This document shows, in pieces, positions 22,611-31,718 of a DNA stretch of 64,000 bases. How positions within the stretch are numbered: the stretch's first letter is position 1; every line of letters begins with the position of its first letter. Source of the DNA: Alphaproteobacteria bacterium (GTDB lineage Bacteria > Pseudomonadota > Alphaproteobacteria > Micropepsales > Micropepsaceae); the NCBI GenBank assembly GCA_003158585.1, contig PMKE01000071.1, forward strand, positions 114,895 to 178,894. The letters run 5' to 3'. Below the pieces are notes generated by a model that was given only the letters and a program-made list of their open reading frames with translations, searched no databases and was not told where the DNA came from. Both the position numbers and the translations under genes were made by a program.

Positions 22611-25600
22611 CTATTCCGTTTGCTGCCGAAGGTCCTGCATGAAGGTCTTCAGCGTATCGATGGAAGCAACCTGAGAAGCGGCGTCGCGGAAGGCCAGCCC
22701 GTGCAGGTCGATGCGCTGGGTGACGACGGCAAAGGCGCTGGCGTCGGGGCTCGCTTTCATCTTGACGCCGAAATGCGTGCGCAGGCGGTCGAGGCCGGCT
22801 TCGTCGTTGGCGAGCGAAAAGGCGACGGCGGCGCGCATCGCCGTCTGGCGTTCTTCGGCGGTGAGCGGCGAGGCTTCGTTCCAGCGCGTGCCGAGCGCTT
22901 CCTCGGCCGTCTGGGCGGCGAGCGGCCAGTTGCTGCTCTGCCAATAGATGTCGGCGCGCAAGCGCTGGGTGTCCGGCGCCTGATCGACGGCAAGGAGTTC
23001 GAGCGCCTGATCCCACTGCTTCTGTTCGGCCAGCGCGCGGGCCTCCATCAGAAGACGCTGATGCGCCACCTCGTCCGGCAAGGTGGAGATCTGCGTGCTG
23101 CGCAAGGTTTCGAGCACGGCGCCGGGTTTGTGGTCCATCAGCTGGACCATGGCGAGTCTGGTGGCGACCTGAGCGCGCGCCACTCCGTCCAGCCGCTTGT
23201 CGATCTGGTACTGGAGCAGGTCCGCGGCCGGTCCCAGAAGATCGACGGCCACCAGCCGGTCCGACATGTGGCGGATCATCTCGTCGCCCTCGGGGCCGAT
23301 GGGCGTCAGTTCGATGAAGTCGTAGAACACTGACAGCGCTTCGACCGGCGGCATGCCGTCGGCCTTGCCGTTGAGGAAAAGATCGACGAAGGCGGCGCGC
23401 ATGTCGTCCTGCGCCTTGCCCGACATATCATCGTTGGGAAAGTTCGCGGTGGCGATGCGCAGCGTCTGAAGTCCTTCGCGCCAACTCTTCTGGGCGAAGT
23501 AGATCGAGGCGAGCGCGCGCAGGGTCTTCAGCTCCAGCTGGTCGCCGCGCCAGCGGTAACGCAGCCGTTCCAGCGCATTGATCGCCTGGGCCGGCTTCAT
23601 GGTGCCCGCCGCCAGGCCCGCGGTGACGCGGTAGTAGACGGCTTGCGCCGCCTGTTGCTCGTTGCCGCTCGATTCCACCAGAGCGAACAGACGGTCGGCG
23701 TCGCGTCTGCGGCGTTCCGCGGCATAGAGCCGGGCGCGGTCGAGCGCCGCCTGGAGCATCAACGGCTTGTCCAGCCGGTCGGAAAGACCCGCAAGCTGCG
23801 CGTCGGCGATCTCGAGCCGTCCGATGCCCAGCGCCGCCTCGGCGGCGGCAAGGCGCTCCCGCGCCCGCATGTCGGGTTCATAGGCATCCATCACCGGTGC
23901 GGCGCGCTCCAGATCGGTGCGAGCCGGGTCCCAATTCTCCTGCGCAGCCTCGATCAGTCCGCGCCACAGAGCGGCGTGGCGGTCGGCGTCGAACTGCGCG
24001 CCCGCCAGATCGTTGTGCGCTTCGCGATAACGGCCCATCTGGAGATTTGCCGCCGCGCGCATGGTCTGAAGCTGCATGTCGCTCTGCAGGGCGGGATCGT
24101 CCGCCTGCAAGATGTTGATGATTCCCAGCGCTTCGGCGGCGAAGCTGTTGGCCAGATAGAATTGCGCCAGCGTCAGGCGGGCCCATCCTGCGGCTTGCGG
24201 CCTCAGCCGCGCCACGGCGGCGCGCAACCGGCGCTCCGTGGCAAGGAAGGTGCCGCCGCTGATCTTCCGCCATCTGGGGAAGTCGAGGAAGCAGGGGCCT
24301 TGGCCGCTGCGGGCCAGGGCCTCGGGCGTACCGGCGGCCAGGGAGGCGGGGGTGAGCGACAATCCGCCCGCGCGCGTGATCGTCACGCGTGTGCCGGCGA
24401 TCGTCACCGAAAGGTCGTCGACGAAAGGCAGCAGCACGATGCCAGAGGCCGTCTCGAGGGCGGAGAACTCGACATAATTGCGTTCGTTTGCCGTCTTCCT
24501 GCCGGCCGCGCCCGGAATCAAGGTCAACTCGTCGCCGGCTTCGGGATCGACCAGCTTCATCGGCTGGGTAACGCCGGGAAGCAGCGTCGAGATCGAGGAG
24601 CTGCCCGGACGGTCCTGGTTGCGGGCAAAGCCGATGGCGAGCGCGGTCGAATCCACATGCGGCGCGATCACGACCTTGAGAGTCGAGCCTTCGGCAAAGG
24701 CGGCGATCTGTTCCGGCTGCTTCAGGGAGATGCGCAGTTGCGTCGAGTTGCTGGTGGTTGCCGCATCGATGGCGGCGGGGAAGTCGCCGAGCTGCGCCTT
24801 CAGCTTGGTGGCGTCGAGCCGCGGCGCATCCTGAAGGATGATCCAGGCGGTCAAACCGCGGATGAATACGGCCGAACCGCGCCGTCCGGCACCAGGGAAA
24901 GTCAGCACGGCGCCGTCGCGCGTCAATTTGCTGTCGGCGATCTGGACGTCGGGTGGCGTACCGGCCGGCGGCGCAACGGCTGCCGTATCCGCCGGCTGCG
25001 GTTCGGTGACCGCCTGCTGCGGTTGATCGGCGGCGGGCTTGGTCCGGCCGTTAAGCTTTGCCGCGGCATCCAAGATCGCTTGCGCCTTTGCCGCCGCCGT
25101 CGAGGCCTCGTTGTCGGACGGATTATAGGCGTCGGCATCGGTCCTCGGCGCCAGCACGTCAATGACGACATGCGTCCCGTCGCGGAAGTTGCGGAAGCCG
25201 GAGGCCGCGTCTGTGACGAATTCGACGACGGTCCCCTTGTTCTCGATGTGCCAGCCGGCGGCTTTCACCCAGGGCGGCGCCTGATTGTTGATGGCCGTGA
25301 AGTCGAGATTCGCCAGCGCCTCGAAGCGGACCGTCAGCTTTCCCGCCCCCGGAAACGCCGCATAAGGCACGTTGCGAGACCAGTCGAAGACGATGCGCGT
25401 GTAGTTGCGATAGGTCCCCGCATGGACCTTGAGGGTTTCGATTTTGGTGGGATCGACCGTTTTGCCCGGCGGCGGGGGCGGCGGCGGAAGATTGGGCGTC
25501 GTGCCGGCATAACTCAGAGGTGCCAGGTCGACGGCGAACCTGCCGGCAGAGGAACTGGTGTGGACGCGCACGGACTGCGTCAGCGCGAAGCGGAAGGTCT

Positions 25601-25874
25601 TGCCGTCCGGATCGGCGCGCGCGCTGGCAAGATAGGCGGGGACGGCCTGGGCGACGGCGTTGGGTGTGATCGCCGGCTTGCGGTTGAATGAGATCGTCAG
25701 GACCGCGCCGACGGCTTGCGCGGACACCTTGTCGGCCGGCGTCAGTCCGAACAGAAGCCGTGCAAATCCATTCTCTGTCGAAGCCGCGAAAGAATCGGCC
25801 TTGGCGCCCGGCGCGCAGCTCAGCACGGCGCAGACGAGGCAGAAGCGGAAGAGGTTTCGCACGAACCGTTGCAT
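22611..25874 (-). CDS. Large exported TPR-like protein of the fliL-fliM operon
   Basis: About 1087 residues. I use the ATG at 25874 (MQRFVRNLF, with AGGG upstream) and not an in-frame TTG at 25892. A signal peptide covers about 1-27. The first third holds beta-rich, AMIN-like segments (LLFGLTPADKV; TRIVFDWSRNVPYAAF) around a PPPPPPP stretch. The C-terminal half is alpha-helical with TPR-like units (LARAQFYL..., GRYREAHNDLAGAQFDADRHAAL). It is the last gene of a minus-strand operon fliL-fliM-DUF6468-motE. A periplasmic role at the motor is inferred from position only. Confidence 0.7.
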   Translation of the reverse strand: MQRFVRNLFRFCLVCAVLSCAPGAKADSFAASTENGFARLLFGLTPADKVSAQAVGAVLTISFNRKPAITPNAVAQAVPAYLASARADPDGKTFRFALTQSVRVHTSSSAGRFAVDLAPLSYAGTTPNLPPPPPPPGKTVDPTKIETLKVHAGTYRNYTRIVFDWSRNVPYAAFPGAGKLTVRFEALANLDFTAINNQAPPWVKAAGWHIENKGTVVEFVTDAASGFRNFRDGTHVVIDVLAPRTDADAYNPSDNEASTAAAKAQAILDAAAKLNGRTKPAADQPQQAVTEPQPADTAAVAPPAGTPPDVQIADSKLTRDGAVLTFPGAGRRGSAVFIRGLTAWIILQDAPRLDATKLKAQLGDFPAAIDAATTSNSTQLRISLKQPEQIAAFAEGSTLKVVIAPHVDSTALAIGFARNQDRPGSSSISTLLPGVTQPMKLVDPEAGDELTLIPGAAGRKTANERNYVEFSALETASGIVLLPFVDDLSVTIAGTRVTITRAGGLSLTPASLAAGTPEALARSGQGPCFLDFPRWRKISGGTFLATERRLRAAVARLRPQAAGWARLTLAQFYLANSFAAEALGIINILQADDPALQSDMQLQTMRAAANLQMGRYREAHNDLAGAQFDADRHAALWRGLIEAAQENWDPARTDLERAAPVMDAYEPDMRARERLAAAEAALGIGRLEIADAQLAGLSDRLDKPLMLQAALDRARLYAAERRRRDADRLFALVESSGNEQQAAQAVYYRVTAGLAAGTMKPAQAINALERLRYRWRGDQLELKTLRALASIYFAQKSWREGLQTLRIATANFPNDDMSGKAQDDMRAAFVDLFLNGKADGMPPVEALSVFYDFIELTPIGPEGDEMIRHMSDRLVAVDLLGPAADLLQYQIDKRLDGVARAQVATRLAMVQLMDHKPGAVLETLRSTQISTLPDEVAHQRLLMEARALAEQKQWDQALELLAVDQAPDTQRLRADIYWQSSNWPLAAQTAEEALGTRWNEASPLTAEERQTAMRAAVAFSLANDEAGLDRLRTHFGVKMKASPDASAFAVVTQRIDLHGLAFRDAASQVASIDTLKTFMQDLRQQTE

Positions 25875-25910
25875 AAAGAAAACCCTGTCCAATCCGAACG
25901 TGCGTCTGAC

Positions 25911-26645
25911 CTATTTGCTCGCCTTTGGATTTGCGGCCGTCGGCGTCGCAGCTGCCGTTCTCGGCTTGGCCGCCGGTACCGCGGCTGCCGGTATCGCGGT
26001 TGCCGGTACCGTGGTCGCTGGTGCGGGTGCGGCGGGAGGATTTGGCGGCGCCACGAACTCGGGCAGCTTGAGATGGTCGGCCAGCTTGATCGTCAATTTC
26101 TGTGCGGCATCCGCGTTCATGGCGGCCAGGATCGGCGCCAGTGCGTCCGACTTCATGGCCTGTGCCACGGGGATGAGCACGCTATCGTCGAGATTGTTGA
26201 AGATGCGCGCCGCATCCTTGGGTTTCATGGCCGTGTAGGTCTTCACCAGAGACGCAAGCTGCGCCTTCTCCACCGTGTCGCGCTCGCCCAGTAGCGCCGC
26301 GATGTGGTCCTGTAGCTGCTTCAGCGTGGCGATCTTGTCGTCGACGCGGGCTTCCGCGGCCGCCAGCACCTGCGACCGCATGGCGATGTCGGCCTCGCGC
26401 GCATCGAGGGCCTCGCGCCGCTTGGCGAGACTGGACAGAACATCCACTTCGGCGGCGCTGTCCGAGCGCGTTTCCTCGGCGGCGGGATCGCTCGCCACGG
26501 GCGCCGTGTCCCTGGCCAGCACGGCCATATCGCCTAACTGGGCCGCCTTCGGCTCCTGCGCCCATGCGCTGCGCACCAGGCCCTCGCTTTTTAGGCCGAG
26601 TAGCGCAAGGCCCACAACGACCACAGCGGGCAGCAACGGTTTCAT
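25911..26645 (-). CDS. MotE-like protein (MgtE-N/FliG-like motor chaperone)
   Basis: A 244-residue protein with a signal or anchor segment (about 5-28). A coiled coil spans about 75-125 (REALDAREADIAMRSQVLAAA). A helical MgtE-N-like domain at about 135-200 contains YTAMKPKDAARIFNNLDD and LAPILAAMNADAAQKLT. The tail is rich in alanine and proline. MotE in rhizobia stabilises the periplasmic motor protein MotC. Here it lies between the DUF6468-like gene (four-base overlap) and the large TPR gene. Confidence 0.75.
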   Translation of the reverse strand: MKPLLPAVVVVGLALLGLKSEGLVRSAWAQEPKAAQLGDMAVLARDTAPVASDPAAEETRSDSAAEVDVLSSLAKRREALDAREADIAMRSQVLAAAEARVDDKIATLKQLQDHIAALLGERDTVEKAQLASLVKTYTAMKPKDAARIFNNLDDSVLIPVAQAMKSDALAPILAAMNADAAQKLTIKLADHLKLPEFVAPPNPPAAPAPATTVPATAIPAAAVPAAKPRTAAATPTAANPKASK

Positions 26646-27025
26646 CTTACGGCCTTCAGGGAGTCGAGACGGTGCATGACGCTGCCCGACGGTAGATTGG
26701 CGGCGGCCGGCACGGCGCGGTCGAAGCGCTGCGCGATGCGTTCGCCGGAGGATGCGAGGACGGAAAGCTCGTCGGCGACGGCGCGGGCGCGCTTCAGCCG
26801 CTCGTCCAGGGTTTCCGCGGCACCGGCTGCTGCCGATTTGAGGGCGCGCAGCGAAGCACCGGCGCCCGCGATGGCGGCGTTAAGCTCGCCGATCATGGTC
26901 TTGAGGCTGTCCTGGCCCTTGCGGACCGCGGCCAGGCGCCGTTCCAGCACGATGCAATAGACTAGCGTCGCGGCGAGCAGCACACTCAATATCAGTTCGA
27001 GAACTTGGGCGAGGGTGATGTGCAT
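26642..27025 (-). CDS. DUF6468-like flagellar-operon membrane protein
   Basis: A 127-residue protein with one N-terminal membrane helix (about 6-26, LELILSVLLAATLVYCIVLERRL) followed by a long coiled coil (about 30-95). Small proteins of this layout occur directly downstream of fliM in many alphaproteobacteria; function is unknown. It lies nine bases after fliM and overlaps motE by four. It probably sits in the inner membrane near the motor. Confidence 0.7.
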   Translation of the reverse strand: MHITLAQVLELILSVLLAATLVYCIVLERRLAAVRKGQDSLKTMIGELNAAIAGAGASLRALKSAAAGAAETLDERLKRARAVADELSVLASSGERIAQRFDRAVPAAANLPSGSVMHRLDSLKAVR

Positions 27026-27034
27026 CGTTATCTC

Positions 27035-28129
27035 CTAGAGCGCGCGCGAAGCGTCGGTGCGCTCGATGGCTTCCTCGATGCGCACGGCGACGGACGTTCC
27101 CGCCCGTCCCATGCGTCCGCGCAGCAGCGGCACGCCGCGGCAGCGCATCTCGATCTTGGAATCCGGCGTGGCGTTGAGCATCACCGTCTCGCCGACCTGA
27201 AGGTTCATGATCTTGTTGAGCGGCATGATCTGTTCGTCGAGGATGGCGTCGATCTCGAGCCTGGTGGACCACAGCTCGGTCGCCAGATGGCCTTCCCAGA
27301 TGGAGTCGCGGCCGAATTTCTCGCCCATGAACTGCTGCAGCAGGAGCTTGCGGATCGGCTCCAGCGTGGCATAGGGCAGCAGCAGCTCGGTGCGTCCGCC
27401 GCGGTCTTCCATGTCGACGCGCAGCTTGACGAGGATTGCCGCATTGGCCGGCCGGGCGATCGCCGCGAAGCGCGGATTGGTTTCCAGACGGTCGAGTTGG
27501 AAGTTGACCGGCGCCAGAGGCTCGAAGGCCTGGCACATGTCCTGGAGGATCACCTCGATCATCCGCTGCACCAGCGTGCGTTCGATGGTGGTGTAGGGTC
27601 GGCCCTCGATCCGCATGGCGGAGGAACCGCGCCGTCCTCCCAGAAGCACGTCGACGATCGAGTAGATGAGGTTGGAATCGACGGTGAACAGGCCGTAATT
27701 GTCGAGCTGTTCGGCGTGGAACACCGCCAGGATGGCGGGCAGGGGGATCGAGTTCAGGTAATCGCCGAAGCGGATGGAGGTGATGTTGTCCAGGCTGACT
27801 TCGACGTTGTCCGAGGTGAAATTGCGCAAACTGGTCGTCATCAGCCGGACCAGCCGGTCGAAGACGATTTCCAGCATCGGCAGGCGCTCGTAGGAAACGA
27901 GCGCGGAATTGACGATGGCCCTGACGCCCGACTTGTCCTGAAGCTGGTCGCTGCTGACATCGAAGCCGAGGAGGGAATCGATTTCCTCCTGATTGAGGAT
28001 GCGCTCCGCCGGACCGGCGCCGGCTTCGGCAGAAGCGGCGTCGGCGGCGACGGTTTCGGGCGCAACGGCTTCCGTATTGGCGGCAGCTTCTGGTTTTTCG
28101 TCTACAGGGGTTTCCGGTTGGTCGGCCAT
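27035..28129 (-). CDS. fliM: Flagellar motor switch protein FliM
   Basis: A 364-residue C-ring protein. After an acidic, Ala/Glu-rich N-terminal extension of about 40 residues comes the CheY-binding/EIDSLL segment (LNQEEIDSLLGF). The middle CheC-like domain has ERLPMLEIVFDRLVRL and the GG-like VDVLLGGRRG. The C-terminal SpoA-like domain is present (QVGETVMLNATPDSKIEMRCRG). The long acidic N-terminus is more extended than in E. coli FliM. It follows fliL by six bases. Confidence 0.95.
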   Translation of the reverse strand: MADQPETPVDEKPEAAANTEAVAPETVAADAASAEAGAGPAERILNQEEIDSLLGFDVSSDQLQDKSGVRAIVNSALVSYERLPMLEIVFDRLVRLMTTSLRNFTSDNVEVSLDNITSIRFGDYLNSIPLPAILAVFHAEQLDNYGLFTVDSNLIYSIVDVLLGGRRGSSAMRIEGRPYTTIERTLVQRMIEVILQDMCQAFEPLAPVNFQLDRLETNPRFAAIARPANAAILVKLRVDMEDRGGRTELLLPYATLEPIRKLLLQQFMGEKFGRDSIWEGHLATELWSTRLEIDAILDEQIMPLNKIMNLQVGETVMLNATPDSKIEMRCRGVPLLRGRMGRAGTSVAVRIEEAIERTDASRAL

Positions 28130-28135
28130 GTCGTC

Positions 28136-28693
28136 CTACTGGATAATCATTTCCTTGAGGAGCACGTCGCGCACGCGATAAGGCGCGGCGGCCACATTGG
28201 TGCGGCGCAACAGTTCCTCTTTGATGCGCATGATTCCGGCCGAGCCCTTCAGGTCGTCGGCTCTGAGCTCGCGCAGATAACCCTGGAACTGATCGACGAT
28301 GCGCGGGGTCAGCGCCTGCACGCCGGCCTTTTCCTCCGCCGTGAAGAGTTCCAGCGATACCGAGAGCTTGAGATAGGCGGCCGATCCGTCCGAGGTCTGG
28401 ATGTTCACGATGAGATCGGGCACGTCGTAATACGCCACCTGCGGCGGCGTGGCCGGGATTTCCGGAACCGAGGCGGTCTCGGCGTTTCCGCTTGAGCCCG
28501 ACCCGCTGAAGACGAAGAAGTAAAGTCCGGCGCCGACACCCAGTAGCAGCACCAGCGCGCCGCCTCCGGCGATCATCAGGAGCTTCTTGTTGCCGAGCAG
28601 TTTCTTAACGAAACCTTGCTTTGTCTCGACCTTCTTCTCGCCCTCTTCACCTTCTTCGGGGTCGGGTGCCGGGAGTTTTTCTTGCTTTGCCAT
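28136..28693 (-). CDS. fliL: Flagellar basal body-associated protein FliL
   Basis: A 185-residue protein with a charged cytoplasmic N-terminus (PDPEEGEEGEKKVETKQG), one membrane helix at about 36-60 (LLMIAGGGALVLLLGVGAGLYFF), and a periplasmic stomatin-like FliL domain with YYDVPDLIVNIQ and a final VRDVLLKEMIIQ. It supports the stators. It is the first gene of the minus-strand operon and divergent from flgF. Confidence 0.95.
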   Translation of the reverse strand: MAKQEKLPAPDPEEGEEGEKKVETKQGFVKKLLGNKKLLMIAGGGALVLLLGVGAGLYFFVFSGSGSSGNAETASVPEIPATPPQVAYYDVPDLIVNIQTSDGSAAYLKLSVSLELFTAEEKAGVQALTPRIVDQFQGYLRELRADDLKGSAGIMRIKEELLRRTNVAAAPYRVRDVLLKEMIIQ

Positions 28694-28847
28694 CGTTCGT
28701 CCGCATTCAGAGGCTTAACGGCGACGTTATGCTCGCGTGGTTAAGGAGTGGTTCAAATCGCCTGCGACGGCAGAGTTCCCCCGGCAGAAATTGCCGGAGA
28801 CAGACGAGAGGGGTGCAGAAAACCAGCAGAACCGGCGGTCTCATGAA

Positions 28848-28863
28848 TGGCACGGCCCGTGCA
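28848..28863 (+). promoter_or_regulatory. Sigma-54-like -24/-12 promoter core upstream of flgF
   Basis: TGGCACGGCCCGTGCA matches the sigma-54 consensus TGGCACG-N4-TTGCA with one mismatch and has GG-N10-GC spacing. It lies 41 bases before the flgF ATG. The sequence is also a palindrome (GCACGG/CCGTGC), so coincidence is possible, but the same spacing occurs upstream of flgI. Confidence 0.55.
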
Positions 28864-28904
28864 GCCCGCAGAAGCGGCGAAGGACCAGAAGGGATCCCTG
28901 CCCC

Positions 28905-29642
28905 ATGGATAATGCATCTCTCGTAAGTCTTTCCTACCAGCTTGCGGCCTTCCGCTCGATGGATGTGATCGCCAACAATCTGGCGAACGTGTCGACGCCT
29001 GCCTACAAGCGAGAAGACGCGAAATTCGAGGAGCTGATCCAGCAGGTCCAGCCGGCCGAGGACCAGAGTGGTCCGCAGACCTTAAGTTTCGTGAGCGACG
29101 CCGGCACGGTGCGCGATCTGAGCGAAGGCCGGCTCGACACGACGGGCTCCCCCTACGATTTGGCTATCAGCGGCAAGGGTTATTTCGTCATCCAGACCGC
29201 GGGCGGCGAGCGCTACACGCGCAACGGCCATTTCACTCTCAACGCCGACGGCGTGATCGTCACCGGCGAAGGCGATCCGGTTCTCGGCGACGGCGGGCCG
29301 ATCACCATCGCGGCGGACGACGGCGATATCGGCATCGGGGCTGACGGCACGGTCAGCGGCAAGCAGGGGCAAATTGCCAAGCTGCGCCTGGTGACCTTCG
29401 CCGACGAGCGGGCGCTCAAGAAGACGGGGGCTAGCCTTTACTCCACCGGTCAGACTCCCGAACCGGCGACGGAGGCAAAGCTCACCCAGGGCATGCTCGA
29501 AAACTCCAACGTCCAGCCCGTCATCGAGATTTCACGCATGATCGAAGTCATGCGCGCCTACGAAGCGACCGCGACACTGGCAAAGAGCGCGGATGACCTG
29601 AAACGCCGGGCCGTCGAAAAGCTCGGCACCGTCCCGGGATAA
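28905..29642 (+). CDS. flgF: Flagellar basal-body rod protein FlgF
   Basis: A 245-residue axial protein. The N-terminal MDVIANNLANVSTPAYKRED is the flagellar rod signature; the middle has GSPYDLAISGKGYFVIQTAGGERYTRNGHF-type sequence, and the C-terminal EVMRAYEATATL helix closes the D0 domain. I chose the ATG at 28905, because residues before it lack family character and include the promoter. It forms the proximal rod with FlgG and starts the operon flgF-flgG-flgA-flgH. Confidence 0.95.
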   Translation: MDNASLVSLSYQLAAFRSMDVIANNLANVSTPAYKREDAKFEELIQQVQPAEDQSGPQTLSFVSDAGTVRDLSEGRLDTTGSPYDLAISGKGYFVIQTAGGERYTRNGHFTLNADGVIVTGEGDPVLGDGGPITIAADDGDIGIGADGTVSGKQGQIAKLRLVTFADERALKKTGASLYSTGQTPEPATEAKLTQGMLENSNVQPVIEISRMIEVMRAYEATATLAKSADDLKRRAVEKLGTVPG

Positions 29643-29654
29643 GGAGAAGCAGCC

Positions 29655-30443
29655 ATGCGCGCCCTTAGTATCGCAGCCACCGGAATGCTCGCACAGCAGA
29701 CCAACGTCGAAGTCATCGCCAACAACTTGGCGAACATGAACACGACCGGTTACAAGCAACAGCGTGCGGCGTTCCAGGATCTTCTCTATCAGAACATCCA
29801 GCAGGCCGGCGCCCAGTCCTCGGACGCGGGCACGCTGCTGCCCTCGGGAATCCAGCTCGGCGCGGGTGTGCGCACGGCTGCGGTCTACCGCGTCACCGGT
29901 GCCGGCGACCTCAAGAGCACCTCCAACCCCTATGACGTGGCGATCAACGGGGCGGGCTATTTCCGCGTCCAGATGCCGGACGGCACCGACGCCTACACGC
30001 GCGACGGCAATTTCTCGTTGTCGCCGGAAGGCCAGCTCGTAACGCAACAGGGCTATGTCGTGGCGCCGGGTATTGCCATCCCCTCCACCGCGACGGCCGT
30101 GACGATCAACAGCCAGGGCCAGGTACAGGTGACGATTCCGGGGCAGACGGCGACACAGACTGTAGGCCAGCTCGAACTGACGCGCTTTCCGAACGACGCA
30201 GGCCTCAAGGCGAACGGCGACAACCTGTTCTCTGAAACCGCCTCGTCGGGCGCGCCGCAGGCCGGCGTTCCGGGTTCGACGGGATACGGCACGATCCAGC
30301 AGTACTTTCTGGAAACCTCCAACGTCGACGCGGTGGAGGAAATCACCTCGCTGATCTCCGCGCAACGCGCCTATGAAATGAACTCGAAGGTGGTCACGGC
30401 CGCCGACGAAATGCTGTCCGAAACCGCAAAGCTGGGAGCCTGA
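29655..30443 (+). CDS. flgG: Flagellar distal rod protein FlgG
   Basis: A 262-residue protein, the standard length. It begins MRALSIAATGMLAQQ, has VIANNLANMNTTGYKQQRAAF, the DVAINGAGYFRVQMPDG core, and the terminal VEEITSLISAQRAYEMNSKVV. It builds the distal rod below the hook. An AAGGAGAAG ribosome site lies before the ATG, 12 bases after flgF. Confidence 0.97.
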   Translation: MRALSIAATGMLAQQTNVEVIANNLANMNTTGYKQQRAAFQDLLYQNIQQAGAQSSDAGTLLPSGIQLGAGVRTAAVYRVTGAGDLKSTSNPYDVAINGAGYFRVQMPDGTDAYTRDGNFSLSPEGQLVTQQGYVVAPGIAIPSTATAVTINSQGQVQVTIPGQTATQTVGQLELTRFPNDAGLKANGDNLFSETASSGAPQAGVPGSTGYGTIQQYFLETSNVDAVEEITSLISAQRAYEMNSKVVTAADEMLSETAKLGA

Positions 30444-30445
30444 CG

Positions 30446-30913
30446 ATGATGCGAATTTTTCTGGTCGTATGGGCACTTGTGCTGTGCTGGCCGGCATTCG
30501 GCGGCGTGCGCGTGGTGGTTCCCTCGCACGACATCGCGCGCGGCGCCATGATCGCACAGAGCGATCTCACCTTTGGCACGGTCGCGAACGATGTGATGTC
30601 GGGAACGATCACAGCCATGAACGACCTCGTCGGCATGCAGGCGCGCCGCACGCTGCGCGCCGGAGAAACCCTGCGAACCGAGGATGTGCGCCGGCCGACC
30701 TTGGTGACCAAGGGCTCGACCGTGAGCATGAGTTTCGAGGCGCCCGGGATCGTCCTCACCGCCACGGGTAAGGCGATGAGCGAGGGTGGTCTCGGCGAAA
30801 CCGTGACGGTACAGAATCCCGCGTCCTACCGGATGATCAGCGCCGTGGTTGTCGGGCCGGGTCAGGTGCGCGCCCAGGCCGGCGGCCCTCGCCTTGCAGA
30901 TGTCCAGCGTTGA
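30446..30913 (+). CDS. flgA: Flagella basal-body P-ring formation protein FlgA
   Basis: A 155-residue periplasmic chaperone for FlgI. A signal peptide covers about 1-19 (IFLVVWALVLCWPAFGG). The SAF domain follows (VPSHDIARGAMIAQSDL, GMQARRTLRAGETL), then the C-terminal FlgA domain (TGKAMSEGGLGETVTVQN). It starts two bases after flgG. It is shorter than enterobacterial FlgA because the extra N-terminal domain is missing, as in other alphaproteobacteria. Confidence 0.92.
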   Translation: MMRIFLVVWALVLCWPAFGGVRVVVPSHDIARGAMIAQSDLTFGTVANDVMSGTITAMNDLVGMQARRTLRAGETLRTEDVRRPTLVTKGSTVSMSFEAPGIVLTATGKAMSEGGLGETVTVQNPASYRMISAVVVGPGQVRAQAGGPRLADVQR

Positions 30914-30923
30914 GGAGGTTCCC

Positions 30924-31649
30924 ATGAGTCTGCGCAACACACTTCTCCTCGCCGCCGCCGCCAGTCTGCTGGCCGGCTGCAGCACCTACGAACGGCTGTC
31001 GGATCTCGGCACGGGCGTCAAGCTGTCGCCGATCACCAATCCCGCACAGACGCAGCCGGTGTCGGTGCCGATGCCGCAACCGTCCGTCGAACCGCGTGGC
31101 CGCGATTCGCTGTGGCAGCCGGGCGCACGCAGCTTCTTCCACGATCCCCGCGCCAGCCGCATCGGAGACATCATCACCGTCAACATCTCCGTCGCCGACG
31201 CCGCGAAGATTTCCAACACCACCAGCCGTTCGCGGACCAATTCCGACGACGCCAGCATGTCCAACCTGTTTGGACTGGAAAGATATCTCCAGGCGTCGCA
31301 CATGGACCCGTCCAAGCTGGTGGGCATGGGCTCCAACACCTCGAATGTCGGTGGCGGCTCGGTGAACCGTTCGGAGACCATCAATCTGACGCTGGCCGCA
31401 CTCGTCACCCAGGTGCTGCCCAACGGCAACATGGTGATTGCGGGCCATCAGCAGATGAAGGTGAACGGAGAAATGCGCGACTTGCAGATTTCCGGCATCG
31501 TCCGCACCGAGGACATCACCAGCTCCAACACCATCGACCTGACGCAGATCGCCGAGGCGCGTATTTCCTACGGCGGCAAGGGCACGGTCAGCGACGTGCA
31601 GGAGCCGCGCCTGGGCAGCCAGCTCTACGACATCCTGATGCCCTGGTAG
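30924..31649 (+). CDS. flgH: Flagellar L-ring lipoprotein FlgH
   Basis: A 241-residue outer-membrane lipoprotein. The lipobox LLAGC places lipidated Cys at residue 19. Family motifs include SLWQPGARSFFHDPRASRIGDIITV and MVIAGHQQMKVNGEMRDLQISGIVR. A GAGGAGG ribosome site ten bases before the ATG at 30924 fixes the start. It is the last gene of the operon; a terminator follows at 31674. Confidence 0.96.
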   Translation: MSLRNTLLLAAAASLLAGCSTYERLSDLGTGVKLSPITNPAQTQPVSVPMPQPSVEPRGRDSLWQPGARSFFHDPRASRIGDIITVNISVADAAKISNTTSRSRTNSDDASMSNLFGLERYLQASHMDPSKLVGMGSNTSNVGGGSVNRSETINLTLAALVTQVLPNGNMVIAGHQQMKVNGEMRDLQISGIVRTEDITSSNTIDLTQIAEARISYGGKGTVSDVQEPRLGSQLYDILMPW

Positions 31650-31673
31650 AAAGGATGGAATGCGGAAAAAGAA

Positions 31674-31700
31674 AGCGGCGCCGAAAGGCGCCGCTCTTCT
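31674..31700. terminator. Bidirectional intrinsic terminator between flgH and dksA
   Basis: A perfect nine-base-pair stem, AGCGGCGCC with GGCGCCGCT, closes a GAAA loop. A T-rich run (CTTCTTAT) follows on the plus strand, and the preceding GAAAAAGAAA gives a T-run for the minus strand. It can end both the flgF-H operon and the convergent dksA gene. Confidence 0.88.
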
Positions 31701-31718
31701 TATGTGGTGCCGGCTGCG

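Noticed and set aside
28694-28760. CtrA-like half sites upstream of fliL (TTAA-N7-GTTA and a lone TTAA)
   Set aside because: Each has two or more mismatches from TTAA-N7-TTAA; too weak to list when perfect boxes exist elsewhere.
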